Assembly: GCA_030789695.1 (NCBI GenBank)
Contig: CM061134.1
Coordinates: 60,147,334 to 60,211,333 of the forward strand
Reading direction: 5' to 3'
Origin: Scilla litardierei
Taxonomy: Eukaryota > Streptophyta > Magnoliopsida > Asparagales > Asparagaceae
DNA: 64,000 bases
Position numbers and translations under genes: made by a program
In this document: positions 52,433 to 63,300 of the stretch, in pieces
How positions within the stretch are numbered: the first letter of the stretch is position 1
How the letters are laid out: each line of letters begins with the position of its first letter
Notes under the pieces: generated by a model
Databases searched by the model: none
Seen by the model: only the letters and a program-made list of their open reading frames with translations
What the model was told of the DNA's origin: nothing

Positions 52433-53359
52433 ATGTCTTCCGCTTCAAAGAATATCGTCGCTGAGTTAAACAGAGGTGAAAAACTCAACGGCGATAATTA
52501 CAAACTTTGGTCCATCAAGATACAATACGTTCTAGAGGGGCAAGAAGTGCTTGAAACTCTAAAGAACGTTATGATTGAACCCGAGTTGGGCACTACGGCC
52601 CAACACCGACGAGACAAGGAAGCTTTTGATGCTTGGTCTCGGAAGAACAAGATAGTGCGCATTACGTTATTAAGCAGTATGGCTGATGACATAATGCGCA
52701 TCTTCCGAGAACATGACCTAACCATGGACATATGGTCCAAGCTAGAGCAGAAGTTCGGTGGCACATCGGTGTCCAAACTTCGCTCCTTAACTATAAGGTT
52801 CGATTCATATAAGAAACGTCCAGATCATTCCATGGGGAAACATCTGCGACATATGGCGAACCTTATCTCGGAGTTAAAGGATGCAGGTCATGTGCTCACA
52901 GATGAGCAACAAATCCAAGCAGTCATACGTTCCCTACCAAATGGGTGGGATCAGATGAAGATGCATCTCACTCACAATGAGAGCATCAAGACCTTCAACG
53001 ATGTTTCCACGCACCTCGAATTAGAGGAAGAGCAGCTTGCGGCTGCCAAGCCAAGTGCAGAAGTGCACATGGTTGCTAGTTCCTCACACGGGGGAAAGAA
53101 ACGTAAAGATCGTTCGAAGTCTTCTAATGAACGTAATAAGCAACCTGAGTCTACCAAGGAACCCAAACATAAGGGTGGGCACAAGAAATGGCACAAGAAG
53201 AAAGACTTAAAAAGGATCAAGTGCTTCAAATGCAACAAGCTCGGTCACTATGCTCGTTCGTGTACGAGTGGAAGTGACGAGGTAACTTGTAATACTAGTT
53301 ACATATGTGTTTCTAGTTCAATATTTCTTGTGGAATCTAAACCATTTTGGGATAATTGA
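52433..53359 (+). CDS. gag of the young copia, intact capsid with zinc knuckle
   Basis: The frame opens at ATG 52433 (MSSASKNIVAELNRGEKLNG). The capsid domain runs to about residue 210 (MADDIMRIFREHDLTMDIWS, IQAVIRSLPNGWDQMKMHLT). A lysine-rich linker follows, then a zinc knuckle CFKCNKLGHYARSC at residues 264-277. No stop occurs before the frame ends at 53359, where a frameshift separates it from the protease. Its role is RNA-binding capsid protein. This is the only undamaged copia gag in the window. Confidence 0.85.
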   Translation: MSSASKNIVAELNRGEKLNGDNYKLWSIKIQYVLEGQEVLETLKNVMIEPELGTTAQHRRDKEAFDAWSRKNKIVRITLLSSMADDIMRIFREHDLTMDIWSKLEQKFGGTSVSKLRSLTIRFDSYKKRPDHSMGKHLRHMANLISELKDAGHVLTDEQQIQAVIRSLPNGWDQMKMHLTHNESIKTFNDVSTHLELEEEQLAAAKPSAEVHMVASSSHGGKKRKDRSKSSNERNKQPESTKEPKHKGGHKKWHKKKDLKRIKCFKCNKLGHYARSCTSGSDEVTCNTSYICVSSSIFLVESKPFWDN

Positions 53360-54420
53360 TTCAGGTGCCACCGACCACATAGCAAAGGACAGACGGTCCT
53401 TCGTGGAGTATCAACGGATACCCCAAGGAATGAAGTGGATCAATGTAGGAAACAACACACGTGTTGAAGTGAAAGGCGTTGAGACTCGCAAGCTAGTCTT
53501 GGACAACGGCCGCACTCTCCTACTTCATGATGTTCTCTTCATTCCATATATTCAAAGGAATATTAAAACTGTGGTCAATTTAATGGGTCTTGGTTATAGT
53601 TGGTTCCTTCATGATTGTAATATGGACCTATTTTGTAATAATTCCTTTATTGGTACTGGGTTTGTATTTCAAAGGATTTATTGTAATAAGTACAAAGTAT
53701 GATTCCTCATGTAAGGAATATTTCCTTGTGACGAATTCTTTGACTAATGAGTCTAATATAATTTGTTGGCACACAAGGCTTGGTCATATTGGACCAACGC
53801 GTATAGATAGATTTGCCAAACGTGGCCTTCTATCAAATGTTTCAAAGGTTGAAATGTCGACCTGCGTACATTGCCTTGTGGGGAAATCTTGTCGCAAGCC
53901 GTTTGGAACCGGCACAAGGGCCGAGGTTCCATTACAGCTTATCCATTCAGACATATGAGGTCCGATGAATGTCAAGACAAGACGCGAAAAGTCCTATTTC
54001 ATCACTTTTATTGATGATTTCACCCGATTCGGACATATCTATTTGATATCCTACAAAAGCGAAGCTTTGGCTTGCTTTAAAAACTATATGAGTTTAGTGG
54101 AGAATCAATTAGATCGCAAGGTTAAGATCTTGCGAACCGATAGGGGCGGTGAATATCAATCAACAAGTTTTAAGGAACTTTATGATGAAAAAGGCATAGT
54201 ACATCAGGTAACTATGCCTTATACTCCTCAACAAAACGGTGTTGCAGAAAGGAGAAATAGGACTTTAATGGAAATGGTCCGTTCAATGATGGCGCAAGCT
54301 AACTTGCCAATCACTTTTTGGGGTGATGCATTATTAACGGCCGCTTTCATTTTAAACCGCGTACCATCGAAATCAGTTAGCTCCACTCCTTGTTAGTTGT
54401 GGAACCAAAGGTTCCCTGAC
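53307..54420 (+). pseudogene. Protease and integrase of the young copia, broken
   Basis: The protease active site IIDSGATDHIAKD is near 53355, in a different frame from gag. The integrase zinc region is HTRLGHIGPTRIDRFAKRGL then CVHCLVGKSCRKPF (53770-53905). The catalytic residues are visible in HSDI (stop immediately after, 53956-53958), FIDDFTRFGHIYL and TPQQNGVAERRNRTLMEMV. A stop at about 54396 ends the frame. One stop lies next to the first catalytic Asp and at least two frameshifts are present. Confidence 0.85.
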
Positions 54421-54430
54421 TTAAAACATT

Positions 54431-56175
54431 TTGAAACCTTGGGGTTGTGCATTCTACGCACATATTTCCTCCCATAAGTATGGCAAACTTGGGCCAAGGG
54501 GAAGGAAATGTATCTTTATACGATACACAGAAAACTCCAAAGGTTATGTTTTTGTTAGTCAGGAAGACAATGGTGGGCTAATTGAGTTTGAGTCGAGGGA
54601 TGTCACTTTCTTAGAAAACGAGTTTCCAAGACAGGGCGAGATAAGTCAGGACTTATCTCTATTTGAGATTTATGATCAAGAAGGATTACCTCATTCGAGT
54701 GGGAGAATTCTTGGTGAAAACGAAAATATGTTTCAACCTTCACCAATGGATTATACAAATGACGATTATCCTATTCCATACGGGAATAATGATCCAAGTG
54801 GGAGCAATTCTAACGACATTCCAAGTGGGAGTGATATTAGAATTGATCTAAATTCGAGTCAACAAGGACTTGAAGAATCTCAAATACGACGTAGTAGTCG
54901 TACAAGGTTGGCTCCTCTAAGATTTGAGGATGAATTTCCGCAAACCTTTATGACTTTACTACAAGATGATGACGAGCCTGCTACTTTCAAACAGGCCGTA
55001 TCATGCCCTGCAAAAGACAAATGGATGGAAGCGATGAAGGAGGAATTGAAATCCATGAAAGTTAACCAAGTCTGGGACTTAGTTAACTTACCCAGAGGAT
55101 ATAGAGCAATTGGGAACAAATGGGTTCTCAAGATCAAGCATAAGGCTGATGGCTCTATAAATAGATATAAAGCTCGCCTTGTCGCGAAAGGTTTTACGCA
55201 ACAGGAAGGGATAGACTACGAAGAGACCTTCTCACCTGTTGTGTGTTTTACCTCGATTCGCCTGATTCTGGCAATGGTAGCTTGCTTAAACCTCGAATTA
55301 CATCAGATGGATGTAAAGACTGCCTTTCTCAATGGAGAATTGGACGAGGAGATCTATATGGAACAACCAACAGGGTTTGTAAAAGAAGGAAACGAACATA
55401 AGGTTTGTAAACTTCGTAAGTCCATATATGGTCTTAAATAATCCTCGAGGCAATGGTATATACGATTTCAAGAAGTTGTCTTATCAAATGGATTTTTCAT
55501 GATTGATGAAGATAACTGCGTATATATCAAGAGGATTAAAAGCAAGCATGTTATTATGTCTCTATATGTAGATGACATTTTAATAACCAGAAATGACAAG
55601 GGCTTTGTGATGGATATCAAGGCTTGACTTTCATCAGTTTTGAGATGAAAGACATGTGGAAGTCACATATATCCTTGGAATTAAGATTTCAAGGAATCGT
55701 TCGAAGAAACTTCTTTCTCTTTCACAAGAGACTTATATAAAGAAGGTTCTAGAACGGTTTAATATGTAGGACTACAAGTCAAATTGATACTCCTATAAGC
55801 AGATGCGATAATTTATATCTGAAATTATGTCCAAAGAACCAAAAGGAAAGGGAAATTATGGAAAAAGTTCCATATTCCAGTGCAGTTGTTAGTCTTATGT
55901 ACGCTATGATGCATACAAGACCAAACATCTGTTTTGCCGTTGGAATGGTAAGTCGTTACCAATCCAACCCAGGGCAAGAACACTGGAAAGCGGTTAAGAG
56001 CATAATGCAGTATCTTAAAGGAACTGCAGATTTGCAAAAGACTATGATAAAACCAAGAAGGTAGACATAAGGTACATATCTACGCATGAGATGATAGAGG
56101 ATCAACTTACGAAAGCGATCCCCAGAAATGTGTTTTACAAACACTTATCATCTCAAGGATTGCGTAAGAGCTGAG
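54431..56175 (+). pseudogene. Reverse transcriptase of the young copia; RNase H core deleted
   Basis: An open frame of 336 codons (54431-55441) includes the linker with DPSGSNSNDIPSGSD, then KDKWMEAMKEELKSM, KWVLKIKHKADGSINRYKAR and MDVKTAFLNGELDEEIYMEQ. A TAA follows YGLK at 55439-55441. The catalytic box SLYVDDILIT is intact near 55560. After YLKGTADLQ (56030) the sequence jumps to STHEMIEDQLTKAIP (about 56080), skipping the RNase H active-site region, so a deletion of roughly 300 bp is likely. Confidence 0.82.
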
Positions 56176-57180
56176 TTGTACCAAATGTAAATTCCCATGT
56201 CTGTAAATGATCAAAATTAATAAAAGAATAAGTTCTTTTTTCAAACATTGCATATGAATTTCTTAAGAAATGTTTGTGTACATTTTTGAAATCTCAGCTG
56301 AATTCTAGTATGTCGGACAGATTGAGGTTGGCTCTCTCACATGAGCAACCGCCTTATTCTATCAGACGGATGGAATAGAGATGAGACCTGTTTGAAGTCA
56401 AAATCATCAGACGGATGATTTAAGAGTCATGACTTAAACAAAATGGTCGCATGAAAGATCTGCATCATATGGATGCTTACAAAAGATCTAAGAGGATTTT
56501 TTGGAAATCCTATCTGTCTAAATGCGGGATGTGAGTCCAAAGGACTATTTGAGTAGAATAAGGGACTCAAAGTCAGACATTGTGGTGTCTGATCATCATC
56601 CTTACAACATCATTGAGACATACACTCCCTGGGAAAGGAGCGATGTTGTAATACGTGTTCATACCATGTATGCATTTTCGACCACTGAGTTAGTAGCGAT
56701 AGTGTTTGCTATTATGTGAGACTCAAAGGCCATATGGGCCTTAACTCTTACCCTCAAGGACTCCAATTGGTTCATTTAGATTTGACGAGATGATCGCTAT
56801 CTTAGCGTGTTACTTATGGGCTATGATAATTCGGCTCGGCGGGGCACGTTAGAAAAGCGAATCAAGTCAAGATCAGAAGGTTCGCAAGAAGAGGAAGCTT
56901 GATTTCATATTCGCATTTGGACTTTAATGATTCAAAGCTGGCCAGCCAATTGTGATCCAGATGGGATTCAATTGTTGAATATAAAGTATAAGAAATGTGA
57001 AGAAATAATCTAGGGTAAAGCATGCGTTGAACTACTCAACTTTGCACCTTCGAGGTCGTTGTGTATCTCTAACAAGTGCACAACAACAGACTCTACGCGC
57101 ATGACGGTCGCACGGTCTATTTCTCGGTATGATAGATGAAAGAACTAAGAGAAAGACGTTCTCTTACAATCCCCTCAAGT
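56176..57180 (+). other. 3' untranslated region of the young copia
   Basis: About 1 kb lies between the end of pol and the polypurine tract. No domain was recognised; the short frames are not convincing. Confidence 0.5.
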
Positions 57181-57192
57181 GTGAGTGGGAGA

Positions 57193-57798
57193 TGTTGGAT
57201 ATGGAAGACGTTAGTACACCCTTGTAGGGGATGTATGAGGGAATACGGACCTCGAACATCGCGTACACGAAGTCGTGTGCAAAGGGAATATGTTCCCTTG
57301 CGGAGAGGATCTCTAGATTGATGGGAAAGTCGCATTATATGTGCATAAGTGCATGCGACATATGGCTAATAAAGGGGTAATATCTTAAGCTTATATTGTA
57401 CCATGCATATGGTACAACTTAAGCTTATAATATGCCATGTACGATGGTACACCTTAGTTAAATTGTTCCAAAGGAACAATTACTCCTAAAATAACTACCT
57501 TGGGGGCTATAAATAAGACCCAAGGGTTAGCCATTTCCTTACACTTTTGCATGGCATTCTTGCATGCATTTTCATTCTAGCGAAGCTCTGCCGAAATACT
57601 TCCTCTCCCTTTATCCAAGTTCTTAATCTAAAAGTAGAGATTTAGATTATGGATTTAGTAGCCTTACTCCGTTCGTGAGAAGACTCGATCCGTCGTGGCG
57701 AATCCGAATGCGAAGTTCGTAGACTACCGTGCCGCATACACAAGCGTAAGTCTCAACTTCATTTATCGATCCTAACTCTGTTTTGGCAGGATCCGACA
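57193..57798 (+). repeat. 3' LTR of the young copia
   Basis: It is the same length as the 5' LTR with 8 substitutions, ends GGATCCGACA, and is followed by the AAGGA duplication. Confidence 0.92.
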
Positions 57799-60372
57799 AA
57801 GGATATCGTCACATAAGACAGACCATTGTGTCTTTGTCTTAACTTAAAGGGCGATGATGATCTCATAATCATTCGACCTGGCGAAGTTGGAGACGAGACA
57901 ACATGTACTCATTGGAGAAAGAATCCACTGAATGACCAAATAAAGAGTTGTCAAATGGTTAACATTAACTAAATTGTCATTAATAACTCTCTAGTGATGA
58001 TAGGCAATTTGGTCCTTGAGACTTGAGGTCATTGTACGAACATGTGCATGAACGATGTCACTTAGATTTATGATCTAGCCTCGATTCTTCACTCGCTGAA
58101 AGGTCTTATGTTGGGTGACACTTGAAGCATACGAGGTAAGTAGTGATCAAGAAAGGATTCGTCTTTTTCGTCCATGGGAAGTTAGCGTCACAGGCTCAGT
58201 ACGGTTCTTGGTGCAAAAGCTTGGCCGGGGTAAGTTGTAGGAAGTACACCATGGACATACCAAAGACCAGAGCATATTGACCAGTGCTAGCTGGTAGGGT
58301 TGACAATTTACCATACCCTAGGCTATTCAATGACATAGTTATGACAGAGGGACTAAAACAGTGGTATTTATCACGGACACAGTCAGAGTGACCCCGACGA
58401 CACTTTTGCAATGGGTCAATCACGTAATTATGATGCAGAAATAGGGACGACACCTACTGCTCGTGGTCATTGTCGTCTAAAGGTTTCGAGCCCCACATGT
58501 AGTAGGGTTAGGCTGTAAGGTCTCACACCGAGTAGGATTTGCGTCTCAGTAATAGGAAGAATTAAGGAGGAGTGCACTCGGGTGTACGAGAATAATTAAA
58601 GCCACAAAGAGTTTGTGACAATAAGTATATATTAAATAAAATTTAATAATGTCGCACAAGGTTAGCGATATAAGCATTAGTAGAATGCTATGAGGGATTA
58701 TTGCATATGATGCAAAATGATTTAAAATACATTGTAAAATGTTTGCGAGAATATTTTAAATAATAAAGGCATAGAAAAGGGTTACATGGGTTTTCGGAAA
58801 AGTTCCGGTCAGAACCTGTGTTCGAACGGATCCAAAAATCGACCCAAGAGGAGCTAAGAAGCTCAAATAAAGAGCGTAAAGGCCAGAATTGGGCTTTTGC
58901 CCAGTTCTGGCCCAGCCCAGCCCATATGGATTGGGCTCGCCAGCCCAACCAGGGCAGGCTAGGCTAGCCAACCCCGCATGGGCTGGGCTAGCCTGCCCAG
59001 CTCGGGCGGATGGGTCTGGCCCGCCAGAGCAAGCGCCTGGCCCGCCCAGGCAGGCGGGCTACATAGCTAGGCATGCCCAGACCCACGGGTGGGACCCACG
59101 GGTGGGACCCACGGGTGGGTCCATGCTGGAAAAACCTAGTTTTTAAAATGACGGCTGTGTTTTTTGGAAAAACATGTTTTGAGCAACTTTGAACATTCAT
59201 TTGAGTTTTCAAATGAACTTGGAATGGACAACCATTTGTTTCTATGCGGTCACCATTCAGTGCTCTTCGATTTGGTAAATGATATCACTTGCGAAGCTCA
59301 ACGGTGAGAGAGGAAAAATTAGCTAAAGTTTGGCCTTAGAGTAAGCCAAACTAAATTAATTTTCCCCCTAAACCTTTAGTCCCACATTGCTCGTGAGACG
59401 ATGAAGGGGGGCCGGCTCCCTATATAAATATGGGCTAACCCCCTTTGGAAAAGTTGCACCAAGTCTTCGATTCGAGTATCTCCAAAAAGTTTTGAGCACG
59501 CTTGAACTAAGACTTAAAATTCTTCCCTCCTCCTAAATTCTTTTGTTCCTCCATTCGAGTTCTAGCAAGATGAGGATAAGGTTTGGATTGGATCTAAAGT
59601 CTTTAACATGGATCGTGCTCAAGTGAAACTTTCTTCAGCGAGTGATTGGCTCGAAGGTGTGGTGTTGGCTCGCTTCGGGTGGTCTGGGCTTGGAGGCACA
59701 GAGGTGGATTGTCTCGTGGAGAAAAATAAGGTTGCTGAAAACGACGCTTCGTATTCTGTGGAAATGAAGTTCTGTGTATGTTTTCTTTTACGATTCTATC
59801 ATATAATGTTGCAGTAGTTTAGATCTATCTTTGGGGTTGGTTAGACCCATCCCAAGATAGTAGATTTTCCTGACTAGGGTTAATAAAATCCTTAGTGCTA
59901 TCATTAAATAGTTTAATGACATTTTTATTCCACTGTCTTTTCTGCTTCTCTTGTCCGTCCGACGTAGGACGAGCATAGATTTTATGCCTTGATGGTCCAT
60001 CAAAACCCTTCAATTCCATGTGAGAGAAGCTATGTTCTTGTATTGCTTGTTGCAATAGTGGATTAAATCCCTACAGGGGTTGGAGACTGGACTTACCCAG
60101 GGTGGGGAACCAGGAGAAATTGATGTGTTTACGCTGCATATCTATTTTCTCACACGCTCTCATTATTATTGCTTGTGTTATTTACTTTCGCTGTAACTCA
60201 TTATTCTCACAAGCTTAATAATATTTGCGTTGATTAAGTACAAATTGAGGTAACCCTCATTTGAGACTTAGGCAACAAAAAAGGGTTTTAATTTCGCAAA
60301 GAATTTTATTATTTTGTGTACAACACTATTCAACCCTACTTTTAGTGTTGTCTGCATCTACATGATCCAACA

Positions 60373-60661
60373 GTTTATTCCCAATTTCAGCGAAAAACCT
60401 TGAGCTTTATAGGCTGTACATTATAGCATACGATCTTATACTTATATTTATTTTTATGCAATACTCATTATGCCCACAGTTTTGACACATTTTGGTGTCT
60501 GGACTTCAGGTCCGAACACTTTCATGTTTCATAAGCGAGTTCAGCTCAGCTTTTATTGCCTCATTCCACATTAGCCAATCTATACGATTGCATTTAAGCA
60601 ACAGAGTGTGGATCAATATTATATAATTATCATTTCTTTTGCGATGTAAGTGGCAATATGA
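60373..60661 (-). pseudogene. Copia reverse transcriptase N-terminal fragment
   Basis: Minus-strand frames near 60590-60530 give WNEAIKAELNSLMKHESV, the conserved start of copia reverse transcriptase (W..A...E..SL). It is cut at 60661 by a solo LTR; the upstream part continues at 62470. Confidence 0.65.
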
Positions 60662-62469
60662 TGTAAGGACCCTGGCTATGAGGAAAACACTAGAAAAGGT
60701 CGAATAGTGTTTATAAAATTTAAACGATAGTTATACCAATTTAAATTCCTAACCAACAATAAATACAGAATTATAAATAAACCTAAAATGTAACAATGCT
60801 AACACAAAGTATGTTTCAAGGGTTCGGATTTCCCAAGTCAAATTCCGACTTGTTCCCGGTAATCCTACGTCCCTTCCACCCGGATACCTCCGGATACTCA
60901 AGTTAGAACCCTAACTTGAGGTTTTCTTTAAACCCACTTGTAGCAACCCTACAAGTGAAATCGAAACACAATCGATTTCCTTGACTCGCACAACTTGGGA
61001 TCAAGCAAACCACTCTCACAAACCGAGAGTAAAACTAATATAGAAAGATATGAAATAATGAAATAACAACACTTACAATCACCTATGCCTTGAAGTGGAA
61101 CTTGAAGGAGCAAGTGTGTTGTGCTGAAGTCTCTTCCAAGAAGAGAGAAAAGCCCTTTCTCTTGTCACCACCAATTGCCTAGAGGATATCACTTTGATTC
61201 TAGGTTGGAGAGCAAGAGAGGATGAGATTGAAAATCTAGGGCTTTTGAATTTGAGAGCTTTGAAAACTTGAAGATGAAAGCTTTGGGTTTTCAAGAGATG
61301 ATCAAGTAGATGAGTGTAACCCCTCAGTGGAATAGTAGAAGCCCTCTTTAAAGGTTCTTTAAAACCCTAAAACAGAATCCCCAAAAACCACTTTGAAATC
61401 CGTGGAGAAACAGCCAACATATAGAATTTACACACTCGATAGTAGACTAGTGAAGAAACCACAGTCGACTGCTGCACTGTGTTAGAGGGTATGTGAGAAT
61501 TCAAACGGTAACTTACCACGTAGAACAGTCGACTGATGAAGGTCTGACAGTGGCCTGTAAACCTAACAGGCGACTGAAAACCTTCTACATGTGACTGAGC
61601 GAAACATGAGTAAGTTGAGAAAACTCAGAAAGTTTTGGAAAGATAGGACATGCGACCGATGTAGAACTCACATGTGCCTATGCCATGGGAAGGCGCTTGT
61701 GAGACCAATATCAGTCGTCTGTCCCTAATAAGTGAAACTTTCCAGAGAGCAGAGTTGCAGAGAAAGAATCGACATGCGACTGTTGAAGCATTCACAGTCG
61801 CATGTGCCTTGGGCAGGCGACTGTCAATTTAACATCATTCATCTGGCCGTAAGAAGAAGAAAATGATCTTTGGATATGAGAGAGACATGCGACTGATTAA
61901 CAAATCACATGCCCTTGTAACTTGGACATGTGCCTTTGTTTTGTACAACAGTCGCCTGAATAAAGTTAAAGCTAAAAGCCCAAAACCAACTAAAGTATGT
62001 CAAAACGGACGACTGTAGAACAAATCACAGTCAACTATTTGGAGACAGGGACCTGTAAAACATTCAGTAGTTACCTGTTGAAATCCCAAAATGTACATGC
62101 TTGTGAAATGTGAATTGGAGGCTAAGGAAATGTGATCTAATGATTTTCTAGGACAGAAATAAAGATCTGTGTGTGCTCCAACATAGTTTTACTTCTAAGC
62201 TACGTACTAGAAGAGAATAAAAAGATTACATCTTATAATAGCCTCTCTTCTATCCAAAGATTGAGCTTGAAGTCTTCTAGAAGCTTCATTCATCATCTTT
62301 GATTATCCAATCCCTTTTCATGCTTTGATTGATCCTTGAGTGACATCCATTGCTAATTGATCTTCATGATATGCTTAGGCAATGGATTAACTACAAATAG
62401 GGGATTAGTCACAAGTATTTATGTTTGATCATCATCAATACCAAGTAAGGAGAAGTCCAATACTCAACA
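60662..62469 (-). repeat. Solo Sirevirus-like LTR with perfect target duplication
   Basis: The minus strand begins TGTTGAGTATTGGACTTC, followed by TTGATGATGATCAAAC, a start shared in style with the other Sirevirus-like LTRs here. The plus-strand left end is TGTAAGGACCC. TATGA at 60657-60661 and 62470-62474 is a perfect 5-bp target duplication. Between 61440 and 62060 the motif CAGTCGACTG/CATGCGACTG/GGCGACTGT recurs about a dozen times. No internal region remains. Length is 1,808 bp. Confidence 0.82.
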
Positions 62470-63300
62470 TATGATACACGACTATATTGTCGACAATTGT
62501 GTTCTTGCTGTCAAACACCTCCACAGTAGTATAACATTTAATGATATTTCAGTTTCTCTCGGATTTTTCTCTTCATGGGATTCTGGGAGGGGTGAGGGTA
62601 TGGACATGAGCTCATTGTCCTGTAATAGTATTGTCTCAAGGCCTCCAGGGTTTTCCTCTTTCTGGGAATTTTATCCTTAGAGCATGGTGGACTGCCTCTT
62701 TTAAATTGAGGAACAACCACTTCTGCTGCTGGTGGATTGCATCCATTCTAGGGGATGTCAATCCTAGCTGGAGTGTTAGAAGCAAGGATATGTGATCTGA
62801 TAATTTTGTTGTCGTCAGTAATTATGTCCGATAATTGTTGAACAGTTTTCTTAAATGTGGATGATCTTCAGGATTTCATTTTCATATTTCATAATTTTTG
62901 GATCGTAGAATTTTATTAATTTTTGATATTTTAAATAGTTAGTAGAGCTTCATATGCTTCAATAGGTTGTGCCTAGTACTGGGAATATAGACACATCAAT
63001 GCACAGTCTTCAAGATGTGCTTTTAACACCTCCTCTGTTTGGGGTGCAAGGTATCTAGGGTGAATTTAACCCGATATAGATTCCAAGACATGTTGAGGTC
63101 TTGATTTTATTTTCTATGGTGGTGTTATGTGGATGTAAACTGCGCAACCAAAAATCCTCAAATGATAGATATTGGTGGTGTTTCATATGCAAATTGCATC
63201 AGAGAATAAGTCTGACTCCCAGAGGGTCTAAGTATAATTTATGAAGCATCATGCAAGATTGCATGTCCCCATGCAGTTACCAACAACTGGAATCAATGGA
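62470..63300 (-). pseudogene. Copia integrase C-terminus and linker, decayed
   Basis: Minus-strand frames include STCLGIYIGLNSP (the copia LGIYVGYDSPS motif), KIMKYENEILKIIH (matching the KQCETEVQKIIHLQ segment) and DNELMSIPSPLPES. Many stops are present. It is the upstream half of the fragment at 60373-60661. Confidence 0.65.

Larger units (their letters stand above)
50261..57798 (+). mobile_element. Young Ty1/copia element with near-identical LTRs but broken pol (7,538 bp)
   Basis: LTRs are 50261-50866 and 57193-57798, 606 bp each, with 8 differences counted by eye (about 1.3%). AAGGA at 50256-50260 and 57799-57803 is a perfect target duplication. The primer site TGGTATCAGAGCC is at 50868-50880 and the polypurine tract GTGAGTGGGAGA at 57181-57192. 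The interior has a 1.5-kb leader, an intact gag, then protease, integrase and reverse transcriptase with several breaks, and no RNase H core. Confidence 0.92.
50029..60012 (+). mobile_element. Solo LTR-like insertion (about 2.4 kb without its own nested copia)
   Basis: It begins TGTTGGTAGATATGTG and ends CCCTTCA. ATTCC occurs at 50024-50028 and 60013-60017, and the host LTR is colinear across it. A TATATAAATA box near 59421 and a CT-rich leader look like an LTR promoter. GC-rich GGGCT/GCCCA repeats are at 58880-59120. No coding domain was recognised in 57799-60012. I could not show a second terminal repeat, so solo LTR versus short non-autonomous element remains open. Confidence 0.6.
49735..60372 (+). 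repeat. Inverted, plus-oriented copy of the element-A LTR, split by a nested insertion
   Basis: The parts 49736-50028 and 60013-60372 together are colinear with the reverse complement of 49046-49735, ending ATGATCCAACA at 60372. The two parts meet at ATTCC, the target duplication of the insertion. The bases after 60372 are unrelated copia pol and not a primer site, so this is an LTR end without its own interior. Confidence 0.7.

Noticed and set aside
58889..59212. Frames over the GGGCT/GCCCA-rich part of the solo LTR
   Set aside because: They are low-complexity, with no domain, inside an LTR-like sequence.
57799..60012. A host gene between the copia 3' LTR and the element-A LTR end
   Set aside because: No domain or splice structure was found, and the region is colinear with an insertion bounded by ATTCC; minus-strand frames near 59800-60050 are short and unsupported.
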